Of a stretch of DNA of 64,000 nucleotides, positions 24,613-32,670 are shown piece after piece (within the stretch, counting starts at the first letter, position 1; every line of letters starts with the position of its first letter). The DNA comes from Clostridium grantii DSM 8605 (GTDB taxonomy: Bacteria > Bacillota > Clostridia > Clostridiales > Clostridiaceae), in the NCBI RefSeq assembly GCF_900129965.1, contig NZ_FQXM01000006.1, forward strand, positions 1-64,000. The letters are read 5' to 3'. Under the pieces are notes generated by a model. The model did no database searches and was not told the origin of the DNA. It was given only the letters and a program-made list of their open reading frames with translations. The position numbers and the translations under genes were made by a program.

Positions 24613-25650
24613 CTATACCAATTTCAAGTTAGGAATAGCATTTAATTCTAAATTCGCTATTTTACCTTTCTTAAATTCATAATAAGCTGAACTTCCAATC
24701 ATCGCGGCATTATCAGTACATAATTTAGGTTCTGGAAATAAAACCTCTACATTATTATTTTTACCTGCTTTTATCATCGCTTCTCTTAAAGAAGAATTAG
24801 ATGCAACTCCACCAGCTATAGCTATTTTATCTACTTTCTTTATTTTACAAGCCTCCATAGCATTTTGAACCAATACATCTATAACAGCTTTTTGGAAAGA
24901 TGCCGCTACATCCGCTTTATTTATTTCTTCATTTTTCATATTCATTTTATTTATATAATTTAAAACTGCAGATTTAATTCCACTAAAAGAAAAATCCAAA
25001 CAATCCTTTTCATGAAATGTAGCTCTTGGAAATTTGATTGCTTCTGGATTTCCTTCTTTAGATAATTTATCTATTTTAGGTCCCCCTGGATATCCAAGTC
25101 CAATAGTTCTAGCTACTTTATCAAAAGCTTCTCCTGCAGCATCATCTCTTGTTTGACCCATAACTTCATATTCACCATAATCTTTCATATGTACAATAAA
25201 AGTATGGCCTCCAGATACTACTAAACATACAAAAGGAGGTTTCAATTCCTTATGTTGAATAAAATTAGCACTTATGTGCCCTTCAATATGATTTACTCCT
25301 ACTAAAGGTTTTCCTAAAGAATAAGCGAGTCCTTTAGCATATTGTACTCCAACCAAAAGTGCTCCTACTAATCCTGGACCATAAGTGACTCCTACTGCAT
25401 CTATATCTTCAAAAGAAATTCCTGCTTCATCAAGAGCTTCCTGCACTACTGCACTTACTGCCTCAATATGCATTCTTGAAGCCACTTCGGGTACAACTCC
25501 ACCAAATTTTTTATGTGTATCAATTTGAGATGATATCACATTTGATAAAACTTCTCTTCCATTAATCACCACAGCCGCCGCTGTTTCATCACAACTAGAC
25601 TCAATGGCTAATATTACAACTTTTTCATCTATTTTTAATCCTTTATCCAT
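24613..25650 (-). CDS. tsaD: tRNA N6-threonylcarbamoyladenosine synthase subunit TsaD
   Basis: TsaD (Kae1/Gcp) is the catalytic subunit that transfers threonylcarbamoyl to A37 of ANN-decoding tRNAs. It shows the N-terminal ASKHA phosphate motif (AIESSCDETAAAV), the iron-binding pair in VNHIEGHISANF (His121, His125), and C-terminal GGVASNSSLR and a DNAAMIG motif. The 345-residue length is normal. Its partners tsaB and tsaE lie about 11 kb away in this window. A promoter (TTGAAA-17-TATAAT, 25683-25711) lies upstream, and GGAAG precedes the ATG. Confidence 0.97.
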   Translation of the reverse strand: MDKGLKIDEKVVILAIESSCDETAAAVVINGREVLSNVISSQIDTHKKFGGVVPEVASRMHIEAVSAVVQEALDEAGISFEDIDAVGVTYGPGLVGALLVGVQYAKGLAYSLGKPLVGVNHIEGHISANFIQHKELKPPFVCLVVSGGHTFIVHMKDYGEYEVMGQTRDDAAGEAFDKVARTIGLGYPGGPKIDKLSKEGNPEAIKFPRATFHEKDCLDFSFSGIKSAVLNYINKMNMKNEEINKADVAASFQKAVIDVLVQNAMEACKIKKVDKIAIAGGVASNSSLREAMIKAGKNNNVEVLFPEPKLCTDNAAMIGSSAYYEFKKGKIANLELNAIPNLKLV

Positions 25651-25682
25651 AATTACTTCCTTTCACTCTTTAAACTAAGTAA

Positions 25683-25711
25683 ATTATACTTTAACTATTA
25701 AGCTTTTTCAA
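25683..25711 (-). promoter_or_regulatory. tsaD promoter
   Basis: On the minus strand TTGAAA (25706-25711) and TATAAT (25683-25688) are separated by 17 bases. On the other strand a TGCTATAAT extended -10 at 25737-25745 could serve the divergent RusA-like gene. Confidence 0.7.
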
Positions 25712-25859
25712 TGGATTATGCATTTCTCCTTGATTATGCTATAATTCTTTTTGAAAAGATTAAAAAACTATTTTGCTTATATAAACACCAATTCTTTATA
25801 ATCTTCTCACTATTCACTCCTCACTATCCACTATTAAAAATGTTAGAAAGGAATATTTT

Positions 25860-26483
25860 ATGAATCAAAAATATGTAAAAATAATTATAAATGGTTCCCC
25901 TATATCTAAATCAAATTTTAAACTTTCAAACAGTAGTGGTAGAAGTATTCTTCCCTACGCTTCTGGAAAATACCACGATAGATACGCTTTATATGAAGAA
26001 GAAATAGCTTATCAAGCTAGACTTCAAAATCCCAACATACAATTTACAGAGTCACTAATTGCTATTTTAAAAGTTTATTATAAAAGCAAAAAAAGACATC
26101 CCGATACCACCAACATCCCTAAAAGTATTTTTGACGGCATTGAAAAAAGCGGAATAATTATTAATGATGCGCAAATAAGAAAGCTTGTCATTGAAGAATT
26201 TTATGATAACGAAAATCCTCGGTTTGAATTAGAACTTTTTGCTGAAAGTTTATATGATATTAAATACCAAATATTTAATATGGAAAAAGAAATTGATCCA
26301 ATAGAATATTCTCTACCATCCAATAAAAAATCCACAATTCTAAATAAAAAAAAGAAAATACAAAAGGATTCCTGTGGAAAACTTTGTGAAATATGTGGTA
26401 AATTCGTTTCAGATTCAGAAATAGTTAGTGCCAATAAAGGACAAACTCTTATATGCCGAACTTGCTTAAAAAAACTATTCTAA
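25860..26483 (+). CDS. RusA-like crossover-junction endodeoxyribonuclease with C-terminal zinc ribbon
   Basis: The N-terminal 130 residues match the RusA fold: a strand with IINGSPISK, then HPDTTNIPKSIFDGIEKSG and IINDAQIRKL. These supply the acidic residues (Asp82, Asp92, Asp103) expected to bind the catalytic metal for Holliday-junction cleavage. The C-terminal 35 residues add two cysteine pairs (CEICG and CRTC), a likely zinc ribbon that is not part of classical phage RusA. There are no phage genes nearby, so this is a chromosomal single gene. The GAAAGGAAT ribosome site is appropriate. Confidence 0.85.
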   Translation: MNQKYVKIIINGSPISKSNFKLSNSSGRSILPYASGKYHDRYALYEEEIAYQARLQNPNIQFTESLIAILKVYYKSKKRHPDTTNIPKSIFDGIEKSGIIINDAQIRKLVIEEFYDNENPRFELELFAESLYDIKYQIFNMEKEIDPIEYSLPSNKKSTILNKKKKIQKDSCGKLCEICGKFVSDSEIVSANKGQTLICRTCLKKLF

Positions 26484-26508
26484 TACACTTAACTAGAATA
26501 GTTTTTTT
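26468..26508. terminator. Bidirectional terminator, RusA-like gene / FAD oxidoreductase
   Basis: AAAAACTATTCTA (26470-26482) pairs with TAGAATAGTTTTT (26494-26506). The stem overlaps the 3' ends of both convergent genes. Confidence 0.85.
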
Positions 26509-27470
26509 ATATACTCTACTGCATTTTCTGCTGCCTTATATCCTTCCATGCTTATCTCACTAACCGAGTTATGGTAATAAATCAAATTACCACAAGCAAA
26601 TATTCCTTCTATATTTGTCTCCAAATTATCATTCACTTCCGGGGCTCTATTTTCACTTGATAAGTTTATCTTTGAATTTTTACATAACTTATTTTCAGGT
26701 GTTAATGCAACGGAGAGTACTATAGTATCACATTCTATAAATTTTTCACTATCTTCTATAACTTTTAAATTTTCATCAACTTTAGAGATAATAACTCCTT
26801 CTACTCTTTGTTCTCCTTTGATTTCAGTAATAGTATAGGAATTAAATAAAGGAATCTCAAAGTTTTCTAAGCACCCAATAACATTCTTTTTATCTCCTTT
26901 AGGCTCTGGTAATTCTTCTATAACTGCTTTAACTTCTGCGCTTTCTAAAGTCATTCTTCTAGCAACTCTAAGTGCTATATTTCCTGATCCAAAAATAACA
27001 ACTTTTTTTCCTGGTAGATATCCATCTAAATTCATAAATCTTTGTGCAGTTCCTGCCGAATAAATTCCAGCACATCGACTTCCTGAAATATTTAAAACTC
27101 CTCTTGGTCTTTCCCTACATCCCATAGCTAAAATAATCGCCTTTGCTTTAACTTCTGTAACTCCATCTTGTGGGCTAACTAAAGTCACAATCTTGTTACT
27201 ACTAAGTTCTAAAATAGTAGTATTTAATCTATATTCTATATTCATTTCCTTAACTTTTTTAATAAATCTATCAACATATTCTGGACCTGTTAATTCTTCA
27301 CCAAATATTTCAACTCCAAAGCCACTATGAATACATTGATTTAAAGTTCCCCCAAGTTGATCTTCTCTTTCTACAATAAGCACTGATTTATTTCCAATTT
27401 CCTTAGCTTTTATAGCCGCAGCCATTCCAGCTGAACCGCCTCCGATGACTATAATATCATATTTATGCAT
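26493..27470 (-). CDS. FAD-dependent NAD(P) oxidoreductase, GlpO-like
   Basis: The N-terminal dinucleotide fold (GGGSAGMAAAIKAKE) is followed by GGTLNQCIHSGFG with a conserved cysteine, a second nucleotide-binding fold (VVIFGSGNIALRVARR), and the closing GIFACGN. The sequence is close to the FAD subunit that accompanies clostridial glycerol-3-phosphate dehydrogenase (GlpO-like). However, at 325 residues it is shorter than the roughly 415 usual there, and no glp genes are near. It lies 40 bases downstream of the CobT-YkuD gene on the same strand and is probably cotranscribed with it. The natural substrate is not known. Confidence 0.85.
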   Translation of the reverse strand: MHKYDIIVIGGGSAGMAAAIKAKEIGNKSVLIVEREDQLGGTLNQCIHSGFGVEIFGEELTGPEYVDRFIKKVKEMNIEYRLNTTILELSSNKIVTLVSPQDGVTEVKAKAIILAMGCRERPRGVLNISGSRCAGIYSAGTAQRFMNLDGYLPGKKVVIFGSGNIALRVARRMTLESAEVKAVIEELPEPKGDKKNVIGCLENFEIPLFNSYTITEIKGEQRVEGVIISKVDENLKVIEDSEKFIECDTIVLSVALTPENKLCKNSKINLSSENRAPEVNDNLETNIEGIFACGNLIYYHNSVSEISMEGYKAAENAVEYIKKLF

Positions 27471-27510
27471 TTTAAAACCCTCCTATAAATACCTTAGTAA
27501 ATTCTTATAG

Positions 27511-29115
27511 TTAATGATAAATGCTTATTGATGTTCCATTAGGCACATAATCCCATATTATTCTGATATCTTCATCACTAAGAGCAATACATCCCCATGT
27601 CCAATCTTTACTGTTTCCTCCACCATGGATCATTATTTCTCCTCCAAGTGTGGTGTTCCAAGGAGGTCTTTTTTTGTTGTTTATTGCCTGGGAAATATCA
27701 TTAAATGTAGATTTATCTATTAATTTCTCATTCAATCCATTTTGCGCATCTTTTATATTAGGATAACTAATTCCCAAACTTAAAGTATACTTACTTTTAT
27801 AATTTCTAGTACAAATATAATACTCTCCTTCTGGTGTTTTTTTATCCCCCTCTTTTTCTTTATCCCCAATAGCATTAGTTCCTAATGCAATTTTGAATCT
27901 TCTAATAAGCTTATCTCCTTCATATAGTTCAAGTAATCTTTCAGACTTATATACTTTTATATTAACATTGGAAATAGCGTTTTCAGGTTTATCAAAAAAC
28001 AACTCTTTAGAGTTTCCACTATGATTTTCTTCATTACATAATTCATCTTCCCTTATATCCACATAATCATTTTTATCTAATGAAGCTTGCTCAAAAGTAC
28101 CCATTTTATTTATAACCGTAAGCGCAGCTTCTACCACGTTAAATGCCAACGGACATCCTGAACCTTCTCCCAGTCTCATTTCTAGATTCAAATAAGGTTC
28201 CAAGTTTAATTCTTCCATTATATATCTTGCCCCAGGTTCCTTTGATAAATGTGATGGAATCATAAAATCCCTAGTATACTTACATAATCTATAAGCACAT
28301 AAAGCTGCGGTTGAAGCTATAAATCCATCAATAACTATAGGAATTCTGTTTTTAGCCGCTCCTAGAAAGCATCCACAAAGTCCTGCAATATCGAATCCAC
28401 CAACCTTACTCATAACATCCAGTATATCTTCTTTAATAGGTGAATTAATTTCTATGGATTTTTCAATAACCTTCTTCTTTTGCTTAAACTGTTCTTCTGT
28501 AAGACCTGAGCCCTTACCCACCGTAAGTTCAATGCTAAGTCCAGATAAAACTGTTAGTATTGCAGCTGAAGTTGTTGTGTTTCCTACCCCCATTTCTCCC
28601 GTTCCAAGCAAATCCACTTTTTCTATTGCAAGCTTGTCTATTGTGTCAATACCAACTTCAATGGCTTGTATTAATTGTTCTTTAGTCATAGCTGACTCTT
28701 TAGCCATGTTTTTTGTTCCATAAGCAATCTTTTTATTTATTATTTTTTTATTGTTAAAATCAGCATTTACCCCAATATCTATAATGGTCATACCTGAATT
28801 CACCATTTCAGCAAGAACATAAACCCCAGTAATATCTTTTGTGAAATTATTGGTAACTATCTCTGTTATATTCTGAGGATTTGAGCTATACCCTTCTTCA
28901 ATAACCCCATTATCGGCACACATAATTACTATGTTCTTTTTATTTATACTATTATGTACTTTTCCCGTTATCCCAGCCATTTGAGCTGCAACTTCTTCTA
29001 ATCTCCCTAAACTTCCTATAGGTTTAGTTAAATTATCTAATCTTTCCCACGCTTTTTCAATGGCCTCTTTATCTAATGGTTTTATTTCTGAAAGTGTTTT
29101 TTCTAATAAGCTCAT
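27511..29115 (-). CDS. cobT: CobT fused to an L,D-transpeptidase (YkuD) domain
   Basis: Residues 1-345 are a complete nicotinate-nucleotide:dimethylbenzimidazole phosphoribosyltransferase, which activates the lower ligand of cobamides. They include GTGEMGVGNTT (Glu174), Lys213 and the catalytic GEGSG (Glu317), at the positions known from Salmonella CobT. An acidic linker (about 345-383) joins a full YkuD domain (384-534) with TPEGEYYI, IMIHGGG (His497) and TWGCI (nucleophile Cys509). There is no stop, frameshift or internal ATG between the parts, and no signal peptide. YkuD domains normally crosslink peptidoglycan outside the membrane, while CobT is cytosolic, so the pairing is very unusual. 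The ribosome site is TAGGAG. Confidence 0.93.
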   Translation of the reverse strand: MSLLEKTLSEIKPLDKEAIEKAWERLDNLTKPIGSLGRLEEVAAQMAGITGKVHNSINKKNIVIMCADNGVIEEGYSSNPQNITEIVTNNFTKDITGVYVLAEMVNSGMTIIDIGVNADFNNKKIINKKIAYGTKNMAKESAMTKEQLIQAIEVGIDTIDKLAIEKVDLLGTGEMGVGNTTTSAAILTVLSGLSIELTVGKGSGLTEEQFKQKKKVIEKSIEINSPIKEDILDVMSKVGGFDIAGLCGCFLGAAKNRIPIVIDGFIASTAALCAYRLCKYTRDFMIPSHLSKEPGARYIMEELNLEPYLNLEMRLGEGSGCPLAFNVVEAALTVINKMGTFEQASLDKNDYVDIREDELCNEENHSGNSKELFFDKPENAISNVNIKVYKSERLLELYEGDKLIRRFKIALGTNAIGDKEKEGDKKTPEGEYYICTRNYKSKYTLSLGISYPNIKDAQNGLNEKLIDKSTFNDISQAINNKKRPPWNTTLGGEIMIHGGGNSKDWTWGCIALSDEDIRIIWDYVPNGTSISIYH

Positions 29116-29215
29116 TATTACATCTCCTATGACATTTTGTATAATTACAACGTTGAAAAAAAATGTTTATTCCACTTTTCCATTCTACACTATATATTTT
29201 ATCATCATCTACCAA

Positions 29216-29256
29216 AATTAAAAACCTCACGAAAAAATTTTCATAAGGTTTTTTAA
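29216..29256 (-). terminator. Terminator of the esterase gene
   Basis: TTAAAAACCT pairs with AGGTTTTTTAA around an inner GAAAA/TTTTC helix, and a T-run follows on the minus strand. Confidence 0.75.
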
Positions 29257-29269
29257 TTTGATTTACTCA

Positions 29270-30091
29270 TTATTTCATTAAATTTTCAAGCCACTGAGTA
29301 CAAAGTTCTATCCAAGTTGCCACATGAGGTATAACTTGGGTATCATCATTTGCTGTTTCTTCTATGGCAAGGGATAATCCATGGCCCCCTTCTGGATAAA
29401 TATGAAGTTCAAAGGGTACATTATTTTTTCTCAATTCCCTTGCAAACAACAATGTATTTTCAACTGGTACTGCTGTATCTTCAAAGGTATGCCAAATAAA
29501 AGTTGGTGGAACTTTATCATTAACTTGTTTTTCTAAAGACATTTCTTCTAAAATCTCTTCACTTGCTTCTAATCCTAATAAATTATCAAAGGACCCTCTA
29601 TGTGCAAACTCTCCAGATGTTATAACTGGATAAGCTAAAATAAGTGCATTAGGTTTATTCAATTCTTTTTTTATAAGTGGCGTATCAAACAAATAATTCT
29701 TTTCAAAATGCACACCTAAACTAGCTGCTAAATGTCCTCCCGCTGAAAATCCACAAACAGCAATCTTTTCAGAATCAATCTTCCACTGATCCGCATTTTC
29801 TCTTATTATACACATAGCTCTTGAAGTATCCAATAAAGGCTGTGGATGTTTTCTTGGAGCCACACTGTAATTCAAAATAAAAGCATGAAATCCAGCAGAA
29901 TTAAACTTCATAGCAATAGGTTCTTTTTCTCTTTCAGATGTGAATCCATATCCTCCCCCTGCACATATTAAAACAGCTGGTCTTTTCTTTTCTCCATCCA
30001 AAATATAGGTATCTAATGTAGGGAAAAAACCATCTTCTCCACTACCCTTATAGTTATCACTACCCCAAATATCAATTCTTTTATTTATCAT
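29270..30091 (-). CDS. Alpha/beta-hydrolase esterase (acetyl-xylan esterase-like)
   Basis: A 273-residue cytoplasmic hydrolase. It shows the oxyanion segment CAGGGYGF, the nucleophile elbow GFSAGGH, a downstream acid in WHTFEDTAVP and the catalytic histidine in PEGGHGL. The spacing and the IWG start resemble the Axe/BD-FAE-type carbohydrate esterases that deacetylate sugars, although substrate cannot be told from sequence. No signal peptide is present, so it would act on imported oligosaccharides or small esters. It is monocistronic with its own terminator. Confidence 0.88.
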   Translation of the reverse strand: MINKRIDIWGSDNYKGSGEDGFFPTLDTYILDGEKKRPAVLICAGGGYGFTSEREKEPIAMKFNSAGFHAFILNYSVAPRKHPQPLLDTSRAMCIIRENADQWKIDSEKIAVCGFSAGGHLAASLGVHFEKNYLFDTPLIKKELNKPNALILAYPVITSGEFAHRGSFDNLLGLEASEEILEEMSLEKQVNDKVPPTFIWHTFEDTAVPVENTLLFARELRKNNVPFELHIYPEGGHGLSLAIEETANDDTQVIPHVATWIELCTQWLENLMK

Positions 30092-30128
30092 CTTAAAGTC
30101 ACCTTACCTTTTCATATAAAGTTTATAT

Positions 30129-30506
30129 TTATTTAAACATATAATGTGCCAAAGTTTTCTGTATTTCGTAAATGCTTTTATCATTTTTGAATTGCTTATC
30201 TATAGGCATACTTGTACTTGAAATCCATATTTTTAGCTCTGCATCTAAATCAAAATGCCCCGTTGATTCCACACTAAAGTGTGTAATACTTTTATAAGGT
30301 ATTGAGTGATACTCCGTTTTTTTGCCTGTTGCACCTTGTTTATCTACTAAAATTAATCTCTTGTTTGTAAATACAAATAAATCTCTGACTAACCTGTAAG
30401 CTTTTTCAACTTTTTCTATATCTGCTAATATTGGTTCAAATTCATCTTGTATTTTCTTGATGTCTACCTCGCTTGCATTACCCATTAAACCGCTTATAAT
30501 TCCCAT
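30129..30506 (-). CDS. Bacterial PH-domain protein
   Basis: A 125-residue protein that fits the bacterial PH domain (bPH_1, formerly DUF1696). A short helix is followed by a seven-stranded barrel pattern, including DLFVFTNKRLILVDKQG, TGKKTEYHSIPYKSITHFSVE and HFDLDAELKIWI. Members such as those in Bacillus have been crystallised but have no agreed function. The ATG is preceded by GGAGGAGTGG. The gene stands alone between the esterase and the remnant of a membrane protein. Confidence 0.88.
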   Translation of the reverse strand: MGIISGLMGNASEVDIKKIQDEFEPILADIEKVEKAYRLVRDLFVFTNKRLILVDKQGATGKKTEYHSIPYKSITHFSVESTGHFDLDAELKIWISSTSMPIDKQFKNDKSIYEIQKTLAHYMFK

Positions 30507-30527
30507 TTTACCACTCCTCCATAATAA

Positions 30528-30672
30528 TTATAATAATTTAAGCAATTCCGGAAAATATATTGCTAGAAAACTAATAATAGTACCTGAAAAAAGAGATCCA
30601 ACTATACAACATACCATTGATTTCTTTTTATCTAAGCCTAAAATAACTGAAACAACACTTCCTGTATATATT
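30528..30672 (-). pseudogene. C-terminal remnant of a small multidrug-export (COG2426) protein
   Basis: On the minus strand a frame without an ATG near its start encodes IYTGSVVSVILGLDKKKS, then a hydrophobic helix and the ending FPELLKLL. The TGS...LGLDKKKS pattern followed by a single helix matches the C-terminus of the Sm_multidrug_ex family. The rest of the gene is absent: a TAG lies just upstream and no earlier homologous sequence is visible. Confidence 0.5.
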
Positions 30673-30785
30673 TCATATATATCACTCCTAAAATTCTTGA
30701 ACTAACCTCATTTTAAATTATATCATATTTTCAATTTTTTTCTATTTGTATTTGGCAAATATAAATCCCCTTTCATTTTCAGATA

Positions 30786-30841
30786 TTTGCAAAGTAAACT
30801 TGACACTCTTTGCAAAGTGTACTATACTTAAATTGCAAAGT
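30786..30841 (+). promoter_or_regulatory. XRE-operon promoter with three 23-bp-spaced repeats
   Basis: The promoter is TTGACA (30800-30805), 17 bases, TATACT (30823-30828). Three copies of (T/A)TTGCAAAGT start at 30786, 30809 and 30832, exactly 23 bases apart: before the -35, inside the spacer and after the -10. The middle copy is part of a CTTTGCAAAG palindrome. They are probably binding sites for the regulator encoded just downstream. Confidence 0.8.
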
Positions 30842-30865
30842 AGACATTGCAAGGAGGAGAATTAC

Positions 30866-31072
30866 TTGAAAACTCGTATCCAAGAATTACGAAAGAAAAA
30901 TAAAATGTCCCAGGAAGAATTAGCATTATCGGTTGGGGTAACTAGGCAAACAATCACTTCCTTAGAATGTGAAAAATACACTGCCTCATTAACCCTTGCA
31001 TACAAAATTTCAAAATTGTTTGGTTTATCAATTGAAGAAGTCTTTGACTTTTCAGAAGTGGAGGAATTATAA
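30866..31072 (+). CDS. Small XRE/Cro-CI-type regulator
   Basis: A 68-residue helix-turn-helix protein (RIQELRKKNKMSQEELALSV, then TRQTITSLECEKY and LAYKISKLFG) of the short YozG/Cro type that consists of little more than the DNA-binding domain. The start is the TTG at 30866, with AAGGAGGAG six bases upstream; an upstream ATG in the same frame lies before the promoter and cannot be used. It is followed two bases later by a membrane-protein gene, a common arrangement in which the regulator controls a small membrane-protein operon. The promoter carries three repeats that are its likely operators. Confidence 0.9.
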   Translation: MKTRIQELRKKNKMSQEELALSVGVTRQTITSLECEKYTASLTLAYKISKLFGLSIEEVFDFSEVEEL

Positions 31073-31074
31073 AA

Positions 31075-31524
31075 ATGGAAAATTTTAAAAGCACATTAAA
31101 AAGAAGATTGTATCTTATGGCATCATTTAACTGTTTGGCTGTTATTTTTATTATATTAACGTTTTTTACTAGTAGCTCTTCTAGTGAGAAAGAACCTATT
31201 GCAAATATTATTCATGGATTTCAGGTAGGTATTTTTATAGGTGTCCAACTTATATTACTCATTAACATTGCAAAATATAAGAAATCATTAAAACAAGAGA
31301 GTGAATTAAGAAAACTTTTTGTAGAAGAGAATGATGAGAGAAGAAAACTTATTCAAGATAAAATTGGTGGAGTAGGTTTCAACTTTAGCTTAGTTGTTAT
31401 CGCAATTGCAACTGTCACTTCCGGATTTTTTAATGAAGTGGTTTTTATAACACTGTCTTCAGTCTTAATTTTTATATCATTTGTAAAAGGCTTTTTAAAA
31501 TTTTACTACAGGAAAAAATTCTAG
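31075..31524 (+). CDS. Small four-helix membrane protein in the XRE operon
   Basis: A 149-residue protein with two N-terminal hydrophobic segments (about residues 14-34 and 48-65), a charged cytoplasmic loop with LFVEENDERRKLIQDKIG, and two more hydrophobic segments (about 105-140). The ENDERxxxI motif between helix pairs is seen in several small families that accompany XRE regulators (DUF2178/DUF3796-like); I cannot tell which. It begins two bases after the regulator stop, so it is translationally coupled. Function unknown; perhaps envelope stress or immunity. Confidence 0.75.
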   Translation: MENFKSTLKRRLYLMASFNCLAVIFIILTFFTSSSSSEKEPIANIIHGFQVGIFIGVQLILLINIAKYKKSLKQESELRKLFVEENDERRKLIQDKIGGVGFNFSLVVIAIATVTSGFFNEVVFITLSSVLIFISFVKGFLKFYYRKKF

Positions 31525-31565
31525 GTAATATTGTTTTATAAATATTTTATGTGGAGGTAATAAAG

Positions 31566-31781
31566 ATGAAAAAATCAAATAATTATATTGGCTTAGGAAT
31601 ATTTTTAAATGGACTTTGGTTGCTTTCAAATCAGTTTGATATGTTTCCAGATTTTATTGAAGGTTTATGTGTGGGAGTAGGAATTACTTTTATACTAATA
31701 GGAATGTATAAAGAAAATCACAATATAAATAAATTTAAAGATTATAGAAAAAGATTATTTACTAAAGCATTTGGAAAGTAG
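31566..31781 (+). CDS. Small membrane protein, last gene of the XRE operon
   Basis: A 71-residue protein with two hydrophobic segments (NNYIGLGIFLNGLWLL and LCVGVGITFILIGMY) joined by a short loop, ending in a basic tail. The ATG at 31566 is chosen because GGAGG lies eight bases upstream and overlaps the alternative GTG at 31551. It follows the previous gene by 41 bases and ends at a strong terminator. I do not recognise the family. Confidence 0.7.
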   Translation: MKKSNNYIGLGIFLNGLWLLSNQFDMFPDFIEGLCVGVGITFILIGMYKENHNINKFKDYRKRLFTKAFGK

Positions 31782-31792
31782 CATAAGATAGC

Positions 31793-31833
31793 AATAGGTA
31801 AAGAAGAGTATTACAAACTCTTCTTTACCTATT
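31793..31833. terminator. Strong bidirectional terminator
   Basis: A 17-bp perfect stem (AATAGGTAAAGAAGAGT and its complement, 31793-31809 and 31817-31833) with a seven-base loop separates the XRE operon from convergent pgmB. Confidence 0.88.
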
Positions 31834-31859
31834 TAATAATTTAAATATTTTATAAACTA

Positions 31860-32525
31860 CTAACCTAGTTTATAATTTTCTATAATTTTTTTCAAACTCA
31901 GTTCCTTAGTATTCGCCACAATCATGTCAGCTTTTCTCATGGATATCGGTTCCCCAACGCCAACTGAAAACATTTTAGCTGCTTTTATAGCTTCTATTCC
32001 AGCCTCCGCATCTTCTACCCCTACACAATATTTAGCTTCCAAACCTAATCCCTCAGCCGCCATTAAAAATATATCTGGAGCTGGCTTACTGTTTTTACAG
32101 ATTGCTGCATCAGCAATAAAATCAAAATACTTGCCTACTTTCAATCCTTGAATAACTGTTATAGCATTTTTACTAGCTGAAGCTAGTCCAATTTTTATTT
32201 TCTTTTGCTTTAACTCTTTTAGTAAATCTTCTATCCCTGGTAACAAATCTTTCTCTGTAATTTGTTCAATAAGCTCCACATAATACTGATTTTTATCATA
32301 AGCTAGCTTTAACTTTTCCTCATAGGTTAAATCATTTTGTTTATTTCCATTAACTAATATTTTTTCTAATGACTCCATCCTACTTACACCTTTTAAATTT
32401 TCATTAAAAGCTCTATCAAAAGGAATATCTAAAATTTTAGCTGTTTTCTCCCAAGCTAAAAAATGATACTCTGCAGTATCCGTTATTACTCCATCTAAAT
32501 CAAATATAAATGCTTTTATACACAT
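31860..32525 (-). CDS. pgmB: Beta-phosphoglucomutase (HAD family)
   Basis: A 221-residue HAD-superfamily enzyme that converts beta-glucose-1-phosphate to glucose-6-phosphate after maltose or trehalose phosphorolysis. Motif I is FDLDGVITDTAEYHFLAW, which contains the DxD nucleophile and the cap histidine typical of PgmB. Motif II is in LASASKNA, the lysine in KPAPDIF, and the metal site in GVEDAEAGIEA. No phosphorylase gene is adjacent. A LacI-type palindrome lies 35 bases upstream of the start, suggesting carbon-source control. The ribosome site is TAGGAGG. Confidence 0.93.
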   Translation of the reverse strand: MCIKAFIFDLDGVITDTAEYHFLAWEKTAKILDIPFDRAFNENLKGVSRMESLEKILVNGNKQNDLTYEEKLKLAYDKNQYYVELIEQITEKDLLPGIEDLLKELKQKKIKIGLASASKNAITVIQGLKVGKYFDFIADAAICKNSKPAPDIFLMAAEGLGLEAKYCVGVEDAEAGIEAIKAAKMFSVGVGEPISMRKADMIVANTKELSLKKIIENYKLG

Positions 32526-32559
32526 TTTCTTTTCCTCCTAATTTTAAATGATATTTGCG

Positions 32560-32569
32560 CAAACGTTTG
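32560..32569 (-). promoter_or_regulatory. LacI/CcpA-type operator upstream of pgmB
   Basis: CAAACGTTTG is a perfect ten-base palindrome with a central CG, as in operators of LacI/GalR-family regulators. It lies 35 bases before the pgmB start. It does not fit the full CcpA cre consensus well. Confidence 0.5.
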
Positions 32570-32670
32570 TCTTGTTCGGCAAAAAAATTTCTTACCCTTA
32601 TTATATTATTAAAAGCATATTTTCTCAATATAAATGTGTAGTTACTTCAGCACTGAGAAAAAATATGAAC

